From Nevskiaceae bacterium (GTDB lineage: Bacteria > Pseudomonadota > Gammaproteobacteria > Steroidobacterales > Steroidobacteraceae): a stretch of 20,132 nt of DNA. The translations under genes and the position numbers were made by a program. The notes under the pieces were generated by a model that made no database searches, was not told the DNA's origin, and was given only the letters and a program-made list of their open reading frames with translations. Where the stretch lies: the NCBI GenBank assembly GCA_031277355.1, contig JAITMN010000221.1, forward strand, positions 1 to 20,132, given 5' to 3'. Below are positions 19,947 to 20,132 of the stretch, piece by piece; position 1 is the first letter of the stretch; each line of letters starts with the position of its first letter.

Positions 19947-20132
19947 TTAGAACGGAATATCGTCGTCGAAATCACCGCCGCTGCCCACAGCCGCGCTTGC
20001 ACTGCCTCCACCGCCACGCGCAGGCGCGGACTCATCCGCCCGCCGCGTATCGCGGGTTTCCTGCGACGCACCGCCGCCACGACCGCCGAGCATCTGCATA
20101 TCGCTGGCGACCACCTCGGTGGTGTAGCGATC
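19947..20132 (-). CDS. ssb: Single-stranded DNA-binding protein SSB (C-terminal 61 residues; 5' end outside window)
   Basis: SSB coats single-stranded DNA during replication, repair and recombination. The visible part starts with DRYTTEVVASDMQMLGGR, the end of the OB fold as in E. coli SSB. A disordered Gly/Arg/Ala-rich linker follows, then the conserved acidic tip DFDDDIPF directly before the TAA at 19947-19949. That tip recruits partner proteins. The N-terminal part of the gene lies beyond the right end of the window. It is followed by its own strong terminator, and beyond that by the recombinase operon on the same strand. Confidence 0.97.
   Translation of the reverse strand, partial: DRYTTEVVASDMQMLGGRGGGASQETRDTRRADESAPARGGGGSASAAVGSGGDFDDDIPF

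Overview
The window is a high-GC, protein-dense bacterial chromosome segment that meets a foreign island of lower GC. It is probably from a gammaproteobacterium, perhaps Lysobacterales/Xanthomonadales-like. The evidence for that is family resemblance only: MiaB, the cbb3 oxidase proteins, SSB, an IS256 remnant and a DUF3018-type antitoxin. No rRNA or other marker fixes the taxon.

Region 1 (1-9882) is core chromosome. The 5' part of miaB (tRNA modification) runs leftward out of the window. Divergently, a compact operon encodes a cbb3-type cytochrome c oxidase and its assembly machinery: ccoN-ccoO-ccoQ-ccoP, a small two-helix membrane protein of unknown role, then ccoG-ccoH-ccoI-ccoS and a TauE/SafE-like membrane protein. 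Most junctions overlap by a few bases, so translation is probably coupled. CcoN/O/P are the catalytic and electron-transfer subunits. CcoG and CcoI handle copper reduction and copper export for the CuB site. CcoH and CcoS help assembly.

Region 2 (about 9890-14450) is a mosaic of accessory material: an AT-rich stretch, a MazE-type antitoxin gene fused to what looks like a broken mazF start, a decayed IS256 transposase, several small unrecognised genes, a partial duplication of one of them, a nucleotidyltransferase (AbiEii-like) with a small partner gene, and a truncated gene on the minus strand. It reads as toxin-antitoxin or defence cargo plus debris.

Region 3 (14456-19804, minus strand) is the most interesting part. 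Three different large tyrosine recombinases (439, 520 and 682 aa) and a 142-aa coiled-coil protein are encoded head to tail with very short overlaps, from one good sigma70-like promoter. The layout recalls Tn554 tnpABC, RIT elements (three recombinases) and the gamma-mobile-trio (GMT) islands, but with three recombinases plus one small protein. I read regions 2 and 3 together as one mobile island of roughly 10 kb, with cargo downstream of its recombinase module. The island edges are inferred, not proven.

Region 4 (19870-20132) is core chromosome again: the 3' end of ssb on the minus strand with a strong terminator. The island's recombinase promoter lies immediately beyond that terminator, so the island appears inserted just downstream of ssb.
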